DNA from: Sphingomicrobium aestuariivivum
GTDB lineage: Bacteria > Pseudomonadota > Alphaproteobacteria > Sphingomonadales > Sphingomonadaceae
Direction of reading: 5' to 3'
Length of the DNA: 64,000 nucleotides
Assembly: GCF_024721585.1 (NCBI RefSeq)
Contig: NZ_CP102629.1
Coordinates: 2,242,501 to 2,306,500, forward strand
Shown here: piece by piece, positions 54,421 through 63,924 of the stretch
How positions within the stretch are numbered: the stretch's first letter is position 1
Layout: the number at the start of each line of letters is the position of its first letter
Position numbers and translations under genes: made by a program
Notes under the pieces: generated by a model
Seen by the model: the letters and a program-made list of their open reading frames with translations, nothing else
Told to the model about the DNA's origin: nothing
Database searches by the model: none

Positions 54421-54807
54421 CTATTCGGCGGCCGGCGTCCAGTCCGAGCTTTCCAGCGTCAGCGGCAGCTGCGCGCCGCCCTGGCTGAAAGTGCCGGCAA
54501 AGGCCTCGCCGTCCCATGTGCCCTGATAGGTCGCGCCGACCTGCGGGATGTTCACCGTCAGCACGTCGTCCGCCAGCGCGACGCTGCCCACGGGCAGCGG
54601 CATGTCGGTCTGGTCGGGGCTGTAGGCGACGCCTTCGAGCGTGCCGTCCTCGTCCTCGTCCGTGAACACGAAAATGACCCGCAGGTCCTGCTCGCCAAGC
54701 TCGAGATTTCCGGCCCAGGTGCCGATGGTGTCGTCATGATCGTCGGCAAGCGCGGGCGCCGCGAGCATCATGGCAGCGGCGGCGAGCGGTGCGAAACGGG
54801 TCATCAT
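54421..54807 (-). CDS. Secreted single-domain protein next to a serine hydrolase
   Basis: This 128-residue precursor has a signal peptide ending ALA at about residue 21. The mature domain, with TIGTWAGNLELGEQDLRVIFVF near its start and YQGTWDGEAFAGTFSQGG later, resembles the small beta domain often fused to secreted alpha/beta-hydrolases or serine hydrolases; here it is free-standing. GAGGAG precedes the start. It lies 86 bases downstream of a serine hydrolase on the same strand. Confidence 0.7.
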   Translation of the reverse strand: MMTRFAPLAAAAMMLAAPALADDHDDTIGTWAGNLELGEQDLRVIFVFTDEDEDGTLEGVAYSPDQTDMPLPVGSVALADDVLTVNIPQVGATYQGTWDGEAFAGTFSQGGAQLPLTLESSDWTPAAE

Positions 54808-54893
54808 TGTCTCCTCATTGGGTCGACAGGCGACGTGGGGAGGGGGTGCCTTCGCCACAAGGGGCGCGCCACGCCTTTCGACCAATGGCGGTG

Positions 54894-55973
54894 CTATTCG
54901 GTGTCGGGCAGCGCTCGGCCGAGGAGGAAGTGCAGCGCAAGATCCTCTGGGCCGGTGCCGGCGTGGCTGTTGATCATGACGACGACGGCTTCGCCGCGAT
55001 CGGGATCGAGCGCCATCATCGAGCGGGAGCCACCGGTGGCGCCATTGTGCCAGACGATCTCGCGGTCGCCGAAGCGGCGGCGGAAGAGGCCGAGGCCGTC
55101 GCTCGCGGCCCCTTCGAAGAGGAGGGGGATGGCGGCATCGAAGGGCGCGGGGCGGTCGAGATAGAGGCGGGCGAAGCGTGCCATGTCGCCGATGGTCGCG
55201 CGCGCGCCCCCCGCAGGTCCCATCGCGCCGAGGTCCCAGTCGGACTGGACATTGTGGATGGCGCCATGCGGCTGCGCGAGCGGGGCATCGTCGCTGTCGC
55301 CGAGGACGGCGGTCATGCCGAGCGGGCCGAACAGGCGCTGTTCGAGAAGCTCGGCGTAGGGCGTGCCGGTGGCGCGCTCGAGCGCGAGACCAAGGATCGC
55401 CACGCCGAAATTGCTGTAGGCGACGGTGCTGCCGGGCGCGCTGTCGAGCGCGTCGGTCGCATCGATCGAGGCGAGCAGCGCCGCATCGTCATAGGTGGCG
55501 TAGGGATTGTAGGGCTGCGCGGGGAGGAAGTCGGCGGGCATGCGCGGCAGCCCGCTGCGGTGGCGCGACAGGTCGCCGAGGGTGATCGCGCGGCCGTCCC
55601 CGCCGTCGGGTAGCTGGTGGTCGGATGGCAAATAGCGGTTGACCGGATCGTCAAGCGAGACCGTGCCCTCGGCGGTGAGCAACGCGAGGAGCATGCCGGT
55701 CATGCTCTTCGTCACCGAGCCGATCTCGAAGCGGGTGGCGCCGTCATAACCGGTAGCGGGGGCGTGGAAGAGGGTGGTGTCGCCGCCCGGGCCGATGATG
55801 GCAACCGCGATCGCCATACCGGGATAGGGCGCGACCAGCGGGTCGAGCGCGGCGCGTACCGCGGCCTCGTCGGGCAGCACATGGGTGGCGGCTGCCTCCG
55901 TCGCGGCGGGCTTTGCGGCAAGGGGCTGGGCGAGCGTGGCGGCGGCGAGCGCGGCGGGGAGCAGCATCTTCAT
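54894..55973 (-). CDS. Exported beta-lactamase-family serine hydrolase
   Basis: This 359-residue protein has a signal peptide (to about residue 21). Catalytic motifs of class C/DD-peptidase-like hydrolases are IGSVTKSMTG (SxxK), VAYSNFGVAI (YxN) and WHNGATGGS (HxG-like). Probably a periplasmic peptidase or esterase; substrate unknown. The ATG at 55973 is chosen since it starts directly at the signal peptide. Confidence 0.88.
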   Translation of the reverse strand: MKMLLPAALAAATLAQPLAAKPAATEAAATHVLPDEAAVRAALDPLVAPYPGMAIAVAIIGPGGDTTLFHAPATGYDGATRFEIGSVTKSMTGMLLALLTAEGTVSLDDPVNRYLPSDHQLPDGGDGRAITLGDLSRHRSGLPRMPADFLPAQPYNPYATYDDAALLASIDATDALDSAPGSTVAYSNFGVAILGLALERATGTPYAELLEQRLFGPLGMTAVLGDSDDAPLAQPHGAIHNVQSDWDLGAMGPAGGARATIGDMARFARLYLDRPAPFDAAIPLLFEGAASDGLGLFRRRFGDREIVWHNGATGGSRSMMALDPDRGEAVVVMINSHAGTGPEDLALHFLLGRALPDTE

Positions 55974-56002
55974 GCGACAAAGCCTAGGCCCGAGAGGCGC
56001 AA

Positions 56003-56034
56003 AGAAAAAGGGCGGCGCCTTTCGGCACCGCCCC
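56003..56034 (-). terminator. Rho-independent terminator of rplM-rpsI
   Basis: On the minus strand a 10-bp GC stem (56025-56034 with 56011-56020, one G-U pair) with a GAAA loop is followed by TTTTTC. It begins 26 bases after the rpsI stop. Confidence 0.88.
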
Positions 56035-56060
56035 AATTCGGTTGTTCCTGTCGGAAGCTC

Positions 56061-56612
56061 TTAGCGCTTCGAGAACTGGAACGAACGACGTGCCTTCGCA
56101 CGGCCGTACTTCTTACGCTCGACCACGCGGCTGTCGCGGGTCAGGAAGCCCGCGCGCTTGACGGTGGTGCGCAGCGCCGGCTCGTACTTGGCGAGCGCCT
56201 GGGCGATGCCGTGCAGCACCGCGCCGGCCTGGCCCGAAAGGCCGCCGCCCTTGACGGTGGCGATCACGTCATACTGGCCGGCACGATCGGTGATACCGAA
56301 AGGCTGGTTGATGACGAGACGCTGCGTCGGACGCGCGAAGTAGACGGCCTGGTCGCGGCCGTTGATGGTGATCTTGCCCGAACCCGGCTTGACCCAGACG
56401 CGGGCGACCGCGTCCTTGCGGCGACCGGTGGCGTAGGCGCGGCCATACTGGTCGAGCTCCTGCTCGCGCAGCGGCGCTTCCTCGACGACCGGTGCTTCGA
56501 CGGTTTCGCCTTCGACCGCTTCCGGAGCGGTGACGGTTTCTTCCTTGGTCGTGCCCTGCTGGCCCTTGGTCAGGTCCTTGAGGTCCTCGAGACCCTTCTT
56601 TTCGTCAGCCAT
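56061..56612 (-). CDS. rpsI: Ribosomal protein S9 with acidic N-terminal extension
   Basis: This is a 183-residue protein. The last about 130 residues are canonical S9 ([20 protein letters not shown] near 60, ending [11 protein letters not shown]). The first about 50 residues, rich in Glu, Thr and Ala ([14 protein letters not shown] onward), form an extension of the kind seen in sphingomonads. The ATG at 56612 overlaps the rplM stop by one base, so the extension is part of the coupled frame. Confidence 0.95.
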   Translation of the reverse strand: MADEKKGLEDLKDLTKGQQGTTKEETVTAPEAVEGETVEAPVVEEAPLREQELDQYGRAYATGRRKDAVARVWVKPGSGKITINGRDQAVYFARPTQRLVINQPFGITDRAGQYDVIATVKGGGLSGQAGAVLHGIAQALAKYEPALRTTVKRAGFLTRDSRVVERKKYGRAKARRSFQFSKR

Positions 56613-57091
56613 TACGCACCCACCTTGTTCTTGCGGCTCATCGACGCGACGTCGAGCGTTTCGGGGTTCTGGCCACCGTGCGGATGCTCGGTGCCGTTGT
56701 AGAGATGAAGGTTCTTCATGACCGCACGGCCCAGCGGGCCACGGGGAACCATGTTCTTCACGGCCTTCTCAAGCACGCGCTCGGGGAACTTGCCTTCGAG
56801 GATCTTCGCCGGCGTGGTTTCCTTGATGCCGCCGGCATAGCCGGTGTGCTTGTAATAGGTCTTGGTGTTCGCCTTGTCCGAGGTGAAGCGGACCTTGTCG
56901 GCGTTGATCACGACGACATGGTCGCCGCAATCGACGTGCGGCGTGAAGCTCGGCTTGTGCTTGCCACGGATGTGGTTGGCGATGATCGCGGCGAGACGGC
57001 CGACGACCAGGTTTTCGGCATCAATGATGTGCCATTTCTTCTCGACCTCGGCCGGCTTGGCCGGCTTGGTGGTCTTCATCAGCGCCTTCAT
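56612..57091 (-). CDS. rplM: Ribosomal protein L13
   Basis: This 159-residue protein has [37 protein letters not shown] and [22 protein letters not shown], all L13 signatures. GGGAG eight bases upstream supports the ATG at 57091. First gene of the rplM-rpsI operon. Confidence 0.97.
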   Translation of the reverse strand: MKALMKTTKPAKPAEVEKKWHIIDAENLVVGRLAAIIANHIRGKHKPSFTPHVDCGDHVVVINADKVRFTSDKANTKTYYKHTGYAGGIKETTPAKILEGKFPERVLEKAVKNMVPRGPLGRAVMKNLHLYNGTEHPHGGQNPETLDVASMSRKNKVGA

Positions 57092-57240
57092 GGCCTGATC
57101 TCCCGTTGAAAAATACGAAAGGCACGGGGACGAACCCATGCCGTTGGGCGCGCTAATGACGATTTCACCCGATTAAGTCAAGCAATCCGCATGGTTGCTG
57201 GCGGGTAATATGATACCGCGCCTGTGCGGCCTGGCCCGTT

Positions 57241-57588
57241 TCAGGCGATCGTCACGGGGTCGGCCGGTCCCGAATTCTCGAGGATCCAGTCGTGATAGTC
57301 GCCCGGTGCCTTGGCGATCGGCCAGACGGTGATGGCGGGGACCGAGAAGCCGTGGAGGTCTTTCACCCGCGCGATGAGCGCGTCGGTGCAGTCCATCGTC
57401 GTCTTGGCGATCACGGGGAATTCGGCGCCCGTCTCGATCTGGCCTTCCCACCGATAGATCGACTTGGCCTGCCCGAGGATGTTGCAGCAGGCGGCATGGC
57501 GTTCCTCGACGAGGGTGCGCGCGATCTCCTGCGCCTCGCCGAGCGCCGAACACATGATGAAAACCGAGACGGGCTGGCGGTCGATCAT
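57241..57588 (-). CDS. cutA: Divalent-cation tolerance protein CutA
   Basis: This 115-residue trimeric CutA1 fold has ALGEAQEIARTLVEERHAACCNIL, IYRWEGQIE, and VPAITVWPIAKAPGDYHDWI. Linked historically to copper tolerance, biochemical role unsettled. Its ATG overlaps the ctaA stop (ATGA), tying it to a haem/copper-enzyme gene. Confidence 0.93.
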   Translation of the reverse strand: MIDRQPVSVFIMCSALGEAQEIARTLVEERHAACCNILGQAKSIYRWEGQIETGAEFPVIAKTTMDCTDALIARVKDLHGFSVPAITVWPIAKAPGDYHDWILENSGPADPVTIA

Positions 57589-58631
57589 CGGGCTGTCCCT
57601 ACGATATGCGCGCCCCAGGCGACGGCGCCGACGAGCAGCGCTCCGACGGCCTGGTGGCTGGCGGCAAGGACGATGTTCATGCCGCTCATCACGGTAGCGA
57701 TGCCGAGCAGGATCTGGATGCCGAAGGCCGAGTGGATGGCGATCGAGGCGCGGCGGTCGAGGGGCTTCACGCGTCGCGCCAGCACGATCAGCGCGGCGAC
57801 CGCCACCCACGCCCACCAGCGGTGCAGCCAGTGAATGAGGAAGGGGTCGTGGGTGAGCGCGTAGAGCGGCCCCATCGCCCAGTCGATGCCGGCGGGCCAG
57901 ATCGCGTCGTTCATCAGCGGCCATTCGGTGGTGATATAGCCCGCATCGAGCCCCGCCACCCACGCGCCGAGCAGCAGCTGGACGAAGAGGATGAGGCTGA
58001 CGCCGATCGACAGGCCGGTGAGACGCGCGGGGACGGTGTCGCCCTTGGCGAGCTGGCGCAGGTCGAGCGCGGTCCAGACGAGGCCGGCAAGGATGAACAG
58101 GGCGGTGAGGAGGTGCGCCGAGAGGCGGAAGTGCGAGACGTCGGTGCGGTCGACGAGACCCGACTGGACCATGAACCAGCCAAGCGCGCCCTGGCTGGCA
58201 CCCAGCGCGAGGAGCGCGAGGAGGCGCGGCTTGTAGCCCTTGGGGATGGCCTTGCGAATCCAGAACCACGCCAGCGGGACGGCGAAGGCGAGACCGACGA
58301 GGCGGCCGAGAAGGCGGTGGAACCACTCCCAGAAATAGATGAACTTGTAGCTGGAGAGCGTCATGCCCGCGGGGCCGTTGATCTCGATATATTCGGGGGT
58401 CTGGCGGTAGAGCGCGAACTGCTCTTCCCAGGCCGCCTCGCTCATCGGCGGCAGGGTGCCGGTGACGAGGTCCCAGCGGGTAATCGAAAGGCCGCTTTCG
58501 GTCAGGCGGGTGATGCCGCCGACGACGACCATGAGGAAGACGAGGCCGGCCACCGCCATCAGCCAGTTGGCGATGGCGACGGGGCGGATCGTAGCGCCCT
58601 GCGGCGCGGTAAGCGGACGGTCCATGTTCAT
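57585..58631 (-). CDS. ctaA: Haem A synthase
   Basis: This 348-residue inner-membrane protein, with eight predicted helices, converts haem O to haem A for cytochrome oxidase. Motifs: VVVGGITRLTESGLSITRW near residue 38, FKLIYFWEWFHRLLGRLVG-like block near 92 with a ligand His, and IHWLHRWWAWVAV near 260. Type-2 CtaA/Cox15 length. Confidence 0.94.
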   Translation of the reverse strand: MNMDRPLTAPQGATIRPVAIANWLMAVAGLVFLMVVVGGITRLTESGLSITRWDLVTGTLPPMSEAAWEEQFALYRQTPEYIEINGPAGMTLSSYKFIYFWEWFHRLLGRLVGLAFAVPLAWFWIRKAIPKGYKPRLLALLALGASQGALGWFMVQSGLVDRTDVSHFRLSAHLLTALFILAGLVWTALDLRQLAKGDTVPARLTGLSIGVSLILFVQLLLGAWVAGLDAGYITTEWPLMNDAIWPAGIDWAMGPLYALTHDPFLIHWLHRWWAWVAVAALIVLARRVKPLDRRASIAIHSAFGIQILLGIATVMSGMNIVLAASHQAVGALLVGAVAWGAHIVGTAR

Positions 58632-58786
58632 GGCCGCGCGCTATGCCGCGAAACGATGCGATAGAAAAGGGGAACCAAGGGCTTAGCCCCCGGCGATATG
58701 GGCGAAAACGCCGTTCGTCGGAAAAATTCGCCTTTTGATGCGATGTGATATTGTCTCTTTAACCCCTGCTGCCTATATGCGGGGCC

Positions 58787-59155
58787 ATGAACGCGATCCT
58801 GCGCCAACCCGCGACTCTCGACCGCCTGGCCATCGGCCTGTCGGGGCTGTGCCTAATGCACTGCCTCGCGACCGCCGTATTGGTGGCGACGCTGGCGAGC
58901 GCGGGCGGCCTGCTCGGCTCGGAAATCATCCATGAAGGCGGGCTGGCGGTCGCCATGCTGCTCGGCACCGTGGCGCTTGGCCGCGGCATCCGCGAACATG
59001 GCTATATGATGCCGAGCGCGGTCGGCGGGCTGGGGCTCGGCGTGATGGGCGGGGCGCTGACCCTGCCGCATGACGGCACCGAGCTTGTCGCCACCATGGT
59101 CGGCGTCGGTATCCTCGCGCTCGGCCACCGCCTCAACGACATGGCACGCGACTAG
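58787..59155 (+). CDS. MerC-domain membrane protein
   Basis: This 122-residue protein has four hydrophobic segments. DRLAIGLSGLCLMHCLATAV (residues 12-31) supplies the MerC cysteine pair LCxxHC; a C-terminal GHRLND is also typical. No other mer genes are present. Placed directly upstream of a Zur-like regulator, it is more plausibly involved in zinc or another soft metal than in mercury resistance; inference. Confidence 0.87.
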   Translation: MNAILRQPATLDRLAIGLSGLCLMHCLATAVLVATLASAGGLLGSEIIHEGGLAVAMLLGTVALGRGIREHGYMMPSAVGGLGLGVMGGALTLPHDGTELVATMVGVGILALGHRLNDMARD

Positions 59156-59213
59156 GCACGCGCGACGAGCCGGATCGCTTGCGGCAGGCACGGCGAGCGC
59201 TTATCTAGGCGTC

Positions 59214-59684
59214 ATGGCCGAGAAGCATGCACATCACCACCACGCCCATCATGGCAATGACCTGCGCGAAGCCGCGCGGGCGCAGATGGTCGAAAAGGGC
59301 GAGCAGTGGACCGACATGCGCGCTGCCGTGTTCGATGCGCTCGCCACCTTCGACCAACCCGCATCGGCCTATGATATCGCCGAAAAGGTCGGGCAGGCGC
59401 GCGGCAAGCGGGTCGCGGCCAACAGTGTCTATCGCATCCTCGACCTGTTCGTCGGCACGAACCTTGCCGCCCGCGTCGAAAGCGCCAACGCCTATGTCGC
59501 CAACGAGCATCCGGGCTGCCTGCACGACTGCATCTTCCTGATCTGCGACGATTGCGGCAAGGCGACCCATCTCGACAATGACGCCATCTCGGGCGGCGTG
59601 CGCGATGCCGCCGCGGGCACGGGCTTCAAGCCCAAACGCCCCGTGATCGAGGTGCGCGGCACTTGCGAGGACTGCGGCGACTAA
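59214..59684 (+). CDS. zur: Fur-family regulator, Zur-like
   Basis: This 156-residue metal-dependent repressor begins with a His-rich stretch (HAHHHHAHH) followed by a winged helix with [16 protein letters not shown]. The dimer/metal part has [13 protein letters not shown] and, at the C-terminus, CEDCGD, the two CxxC-type pairs of structural zinc. The absence of the usual HHHDH motif of Fur and the MerC neighbour favour Zur. Confidence 0.85.
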   Translation: MAEKHAHHHHAHHGNDLREAARAQMVEKGEQWTDMRAAVFDALATFDQPASAYDIAEKVGQARGKRVAANSVYRILDLFVGTNLAARVESANAYVANEHPGCLHDCIFLICDDCGKATHLDNDAISGGVRDAAAGTGFKPKRPVIEVRGTCEDCGD

Positions 59685-59745
59685 GCCTTTAGTCGGTCCT
59701 TTTAGGCTGATGACACGTCCTTACAGGGGCGTTAGGAATGGACCC

Positions 59746-61668
59746 ATGAGCACACGCCCCGACACCCCGCTGCTGGACACGGTCCACTATCCTTCCGACA
59801 TCCGAAAGCTCGACAAGAGCCAGCTGCGGCAATTGTCCGACGAGCTGCGGGCAGAGATGGTCGATGCCGTCTCGACCTCGGGCGGGCATCTCGGTTCGGG
59901 GCTCGGCGTGGTCGAGCTGACGGTGGCGATCCATTATGTCTTCGACACGCCCGACGACCGGCTGATCTGGGACGTTGGCCATCAATGCTACCCGCACAAG
60001 ATCGTCACGGGGCGGCGCGACCGCATCCGCACCATCCGCCAGGGCGGGGGGCTTTCGGGCTTCACCAAGCGTGCCGAGAGCGAATATGACCCCTTCGGCG
60101 CGGCGCACTCGTCGACCTCCATTTCGGCGGGTGTCGGCTTTGCCGTCGCCAACAAGCTTGCCGACCGCCCGGGCCGCGCCATCGCGGTGATCGGCGATGG
60201 TTCGATGAGCGCGGGCCTCGCTTATGAGGCCATGAACAATGCCGAGCAGGCGGGTAACCGCCTCGTCGTCATTCTCAATGACAATGACATGTCGATCGCG
60301 CCGCCCGTCGGCGGCCTGTCGCATTATCTCGCGCGGCTGGTGTCGAGCGAAGCCTATCTCGGCGTGCGCGACTTCGCCTCGCGCCTCATCCGCCGTATTT
60401 CCAAGCGCGTCCACAAGAGCGCGTCCAAGGCCGAGGAATATGCCCGCGGCATGGTCACCGGCGGCACGCTGTTCGAGGAACTGGGCTTCTATTATGTCGG
60501 CCCCGTCGACGGCCATGACATCGAGACGCTTGTCGACATCCTCGAGAACGTCCGCGACGCCGAGGAAGGCCCGATCCTCGTCCATGCCCGCACCGTGAAG
60601 GGCAAGGGTTACGAGCCCGCCGAAAATGCCGCCGACAAATATCATGGCGTGGCCAAGTTCGACGTCGTGTCGGGCGAGCAGAAGAAGTCGTCCGGCGGCC
60701 CGCCGAGCTACACCAAGGTCTTCGCCAACGCGCTCATCGCCGAGGCCGAGAAGGACGAGAAGATCGTCGGCATCACCGCCGCCATGCCGTCCGGCACCGG
60801 CATGGACGCCTTCGAGAAAGCCTTCCCCGACCGGATGTTCGACGTCGGTATCGCCGAGCAGCATGCGGTCTGCTTTGCCGCGGGCCTCGCCGCACAGGGG
60901 CACAAGCCTTTCTGCGCCATCTATTCGACCTTCCTCCAGCGCGCCTATGACCAGGTCGTCCATGACGTGGCGATCCAGAATTTGCCCGTGCGTTTCGCGA
61001 TGGACCGCGCCGGTCTCGTCGGCGCCGACGGCTGCACCCATGCGGGCAGCTTCGACCTCGCCTATCTCTGCACGCTGCCCAATTTCGTGGTGATGGCGGC
61101 CTCGGACGAGGCCGAGCTCACGCACATGGTCCACACCATGGCGCATTATGACGATGGCCCCATCGCGGTTCGCTATCCGCGCGGCGCGGGCACGGGGGTC
61201 GAGATCCCCGCGCAGCCACAGCTCCTCGAGATCGGCAAGGGCCGCATCGTCAAGGAAGGCAAGACCGTCGCGCTCCTCAACCTCGGCACCCGCCTCGAGG
61301 AGTGCCATAAGGCTGCCGCGCAGCTCGAGGCCAAGGGCCTCAGCGTCACCATCGCCGACCTGCGCTTTGCCAAGCCGCTCGACGAGGCGCTGATCCGCGA
61401 CCTCCTGTCGCGCCACGAAGTCGCGGTGACCATCGAGGAAGCGGCGGTGGGCGGTTTCGGTGCACATGTGCTGACGATGGCGTCCGATGCGGGGCTGACC
61501 GATGCGGGCCTCAAGATCCGCACCATGCGCCTGCCCGACACTTTCCAGGACCAGGACGCGCCCGACAAGCAGTATGAAGAGGCCGGTCTCACCGCGCCCG
61601 ACATCGTCGAGACCGTGCTGACGGCCCTCAAGCGCAACGACGTGCGCGACGAAGGAGTGGTCGCCTGA
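59746..61668 (+). CDS. dxs: 1-deoxy-D-xylulose-5-phosphate synthase
   Basis: This 640-residue thiamine-diphosphate enzyme is the first step of the MEP isoprenoid pathway. Motifs: [16 protein letters not shown] near residue 46, [32 protein letters not shown] (TPP motif near 148), and [16 protein letters not shown] near 368. The ATG at 59746 with an AGGA-type ribosome-binding site gives the family length. Confidence 0.97.
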   Translation: MSTRPDTPLLDTVHYPSDIRKLDKSQLRQLSDELRAEMVDAVSTSGGHLGSGLGVVELTVAIHYVFDTPDDRLIWDVGHQCYPHKIVTGRRDRIRTIRQGGGLSGFTKRAESEYDPFGAAHSSTSISAGVGFAVANKLADRPGRAIAVIGDGSMSAGLAYEAMNNAEQAGNRLVVILNDNDMSIAPPVGGLSHYLARLVSSEAYLGVRDFASRLIRRISKRVHKSASKAEEYARGMVTGGTLFEELGFYYVGPVDGHDIETLVDILENVRDAEEGPILVHARTVKGKGYEPAENAADKYHGVAKFDVVSGEQKKSSGGPPSYTKVFANALIAEAEKDEKIVGITAAMPSGTGMDAFEKAFPDRMFDVGIAEQHAVCFAAGLAAQGHKPFCAIYSTFLQRAYDQVVHDVAIQNLPVRFAMDRAGLVGADGCTHAGSFDLAYLCTLPNFVVMAASDEAELTHMVHTMAHYDDGPIAVRYPRGAGTGVEIPAQPQLLEIGKGRIVKEGKTVALLNLGTRLEECHKAAAQLEAKGLSVTIADLRFAKPLDEALIRDLLSRHEVAVTIEEAAVGGFGAHVLTMASDAGLTDAGLKIRTMRLPDTFQDQDAPDKQYEEAGLTAPDIVETVLTALKRNDVRDEGVVA

Positions 61669-62048
61669 GCGACGCGCGCTTCACCATTGCCGGACGGCTG
61701 AAAGCCTTCACCTTCGCCTTGAAGGGGCTGAAGACGCTCTGGGCCGAGGAGCCGACGACACGCTTCCATGCCGTCACCAGCATCGCGACCCTGCTCGCCG
61801 CGCTCGCGCTCGGTCTTGCGCGATGGGAATGGGCGCTGATCGTGATCATGATCGGGCTGGTCTGGTTCGCCGAGGCCGTCAACACGGCGATCGAGCGGCT
61901 TGCCGATGCCGTCACGCTCGAGCACCATCCCCTGATCGGTAAGGCCAAGGATGTCGCCTCGACCTCGGTGTTCCTCGCCAGCCTGACGGCGGCGGCCATT
62001 GGCGCGGTGGTGTTCGTCCCGCACATCGCGGCTCTGGTCGATGGATAG
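61665..62048 (+). CDS. dgkA: Diacylglycerol kinase with apparent CTG start
   Basis: This protein of about 127 residues has three hydrophobic helices and the DgkA signature [14 protein letters not shown], which phosphorylates diacylglycerol at the inner membrane. The usual N-terminal [16 protein letters not shown] must be translated, yet no ATG, GTG or TTG precedes it in frame; a TTG at 61719 would cut into this motif. CTG at 61665 lies seven bases after AAGGAG and overlaps the dxs stop (CTGA), so it is taken as the start. ATT at 61686 is the alternative. Confidence 0.75.
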   Translation: MSDARFTIAGRLKAFTFALKGLKTLWAEEPTTRFHAVTSIATLLAALALGLARWEWALIVIMIGLVWFAEAVNTAIERLADAVTLEHHPLIGKAKDVASTSVFLASLTAAAIGAVVFVPHIAALVDG

Positions 62049-63174
62049 CGGCGAGCGCCGCGTCTTGCCTCATTATCTCGGGTGGCGCCGCTGGGTGATC
62101 CACGGCCTGGGTGCGCTGGGCCTGCTGCTCGCACTGGTCGCCTTCCTGCCCGCCTGGCAGACGGACCTGTGGTTCATCCGCATCTTCGACTATCCGCGCA
62201 TGCAACTGGGTGTTGCAGGTCTCGTCGTCGCCTTTCTCTACGCGATCCTCACGCCGGACATCCGGCGCGGACGGTCGCTGTTTGTCTTTTCGGTGCTGCT
62301 CGTCGCGACGGCCTGGCAGTTTCTCCACGCCGCCCGGTTCCTGTGGCTCTACCCCAACGAGGTCGCCGGCGCGGACAATTGCGCCCCGGACAAGCAGCTA
62401 TCCATGCTGGGCGCCAATGTGCTGATCGAGAACGAGGATTATCCCGCGATGTTGCGCGTGGCAGAGGCCGAGCAGGTCGACCTCATCCTGCTGACCGAGA
62501 GCGATGCGGCGTGGCAGGAGGCAATGCGCCCGCTGCACGAGGCCTATCCCTATCGCATCGCCGTGCCGCTCGAGAACAGTTACGGCATGCACCTCTATTC
62601 GCGCCTCCCGATGACCGGGGAGGTGAAATATCGCGTTCAGGACGACATCCCCTCGATCGACGCGCGGGTCACCATGCGCGATGGAAGCGAGATCATCCTT
62701 TATGCCATTCACCCCGAACCGCCCCGTCCCGGCGACGATACCGGCGAGCGCGATGCCGAACTGGTTCTGGTCGGACGGGAGGCGCGTGACGAGGGTGGTG
62801 CGTCCATCATCCTCGGCGATCTGAACGATGTCGCCTGGTCCAGGACGACCAAGTTGTTCCTCGAGGTTTCGGGAAGCAGGGATCCCCGCGTCGGCCGTCG
62901 CCTGATGCCGACCTTCAACGCCAATTGGCCGATGATGCGCTGGCCGCTGGATCACATGTTTCTCTCGCCGCATTGGGGGTTGGTCGAGATGGACCGGCTG
63001 GAGCATATCGGTTCCGACCATTTTCCCGTAAGATTCACTGTCTGCCTCGTGCGCGATGCGGAAGAGCGGCTACTGGCGCGCGATGCCGACAGCGAGGCCG
63101 AAGCCGAAGCGAGCGAGCAATTGCAGGAAGGGCGCGAGGAAGAGGCGACCGAGGTCGATGGCAAGAAATATTAG
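62041..63174 (+). CDS. Membrane endonuclease/exonuclease/phosphatase-family protein
   Basis: This is a 377-residue protein. Three hydrophobic helices lie in the first about 105 residues, then an EEP-superfamily catalytic domain follows: LGANVLIEN, ILLTESDAAW, YAIHPEPPRP, IILGDLNDVAWS and HIGSDHFPV hold the metal and catalytic residues. Likely acts on a phosphoester outside or at the membrane; substrate unknown. The C-terminus is an acidic helical tail. ATG overlaps the dgkA stop. Confidence 0.85.
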   Translation: MDSGERRVLPHYLGWRRWVIHGLGALGLLLALVAFLPAWQTDLWFIRIFDYPRMQLGVAGLVVAFLYAILTPDIRRGRSLFVFSVLLVATAWQFLHAARFLWLYPNEVAGADNCAPDKQLSMLGANVLIENEDYPAMLRVAEAEQVDLILLTESDAAWQEAMRPLHEAYPYRIAVPLENSYGMHLYSRLPMTGEVKYRVQDDIPSIDARVTMRDGSEIILYAIHPEPPRPGDDTGERDAELVLVGREARDEGGASIILGDLNDVAWSRTTKLFLEVSGSRDPRVGRRLMPTFNANWPMMRWPLDHMFLSPHWGLVEMDRLEHIGSDHFPVRFTVCLVRDAEERLLARDADSEAEAEASEQLQEGREEEATEVDGKKY

Positions 63175-63289
63175 TGTCCGTCATGAAGGTGCCGAACCCG
63201 TGGCATCGAGCGGGCGCACCTTCCGGTCGCCGCGGATCGCCTTTACGCTCATCGCCTCTTAGGGAATTTGCGGCAGGACAGCATCCAAC

Positions 63290-63886
63290 ATGAGCGAGCT
63301 GCCAACCGAACCGATCACGCTGGAAGCCAGGACGCTGAGCACCCATCCGCGCTGGCAGCTGCCGCTCGCGCTGGCGGCGGTGCCGATTGCGGGATGGCTT
63401 GCGGGGCTGTTCGGCCAGCCGCCGGTCACGGGGCTCATCCTGTGGGGCCTGCTCGCGCTGCCCGTCACTGTCATGGTCGCCATCGCGCTCATCCTGCGTC
63501 CCTCGAACCGCAGGTTGGGGCTGCGCATCCACGCCGAGGGCTTCTTCTACCCTGCCTACAAGGACAGCGAGTTCAGCTGGAACGAGGTGGAGGACGTGAA
63601 AGTGCTGGGCGCGGGCGATGGCGAGGCGGTTCTGTTCGCGCTGCACGATCCGCCGCATGGCGGGGGGAGCCGCGCCGTGGGCGTGTCGCGCATCTTCGGC
63701 TGGGGCAATTTCGGTATCCGCACCGATGATCTCGACTGCACGGTGGACGAGGTGGCGGCGGCGGCGGAGCGCAACTTCCGGCTCGCCAAGCGGGCGGGTC
63801 GCTTCAAGCGCCGCGAGGTGAGCCGCGATGCCGAGGGACGCCGCCATACGGTCGGATTCGGCACGGGGCGGGGCTTGAGGCTCTGA
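63290..63886 (+). CDS. Two-TM membrane protein of unknown function
   Basis: This 198-residue protein has hydrophobic helices at about 24-42 and 47-69 followed by a soluble domain (GLRIHAEGFFYPAYKDSEFSW) that may be a PH-like beta fold. Not recognised. The basic C-terminus is cytoplasmic in prediction. Confidence 0.7.
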   Translation: MSELPTEPITLEARTLSTHPRWQLPLALAAVPIAGWLAGLFGQPPVTGLILWGLLALPVTVMVAIALILRPSNRRLGLRIHAEGFFYPAYKDSEFSWNEVEDVKVLGAGDGEAVLFALHDPPHGGGSRAVGVSRIFGWGNFGIRTDDLDCTVDEVAAAAERNFRLAKRAGRFKRREVSRDAEGRRHTVGFGTGRGLRL

Positions 63887-63924
63887 GTTGACAGGCGCGG
63901 GCCCGCGCCGCCAAGGGGAGGGCG

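Noticed and set aside
59689-61467. 592-codon minus-strand frame
   Set aside because: Antisense to dxs, which has all catalytic motifs.
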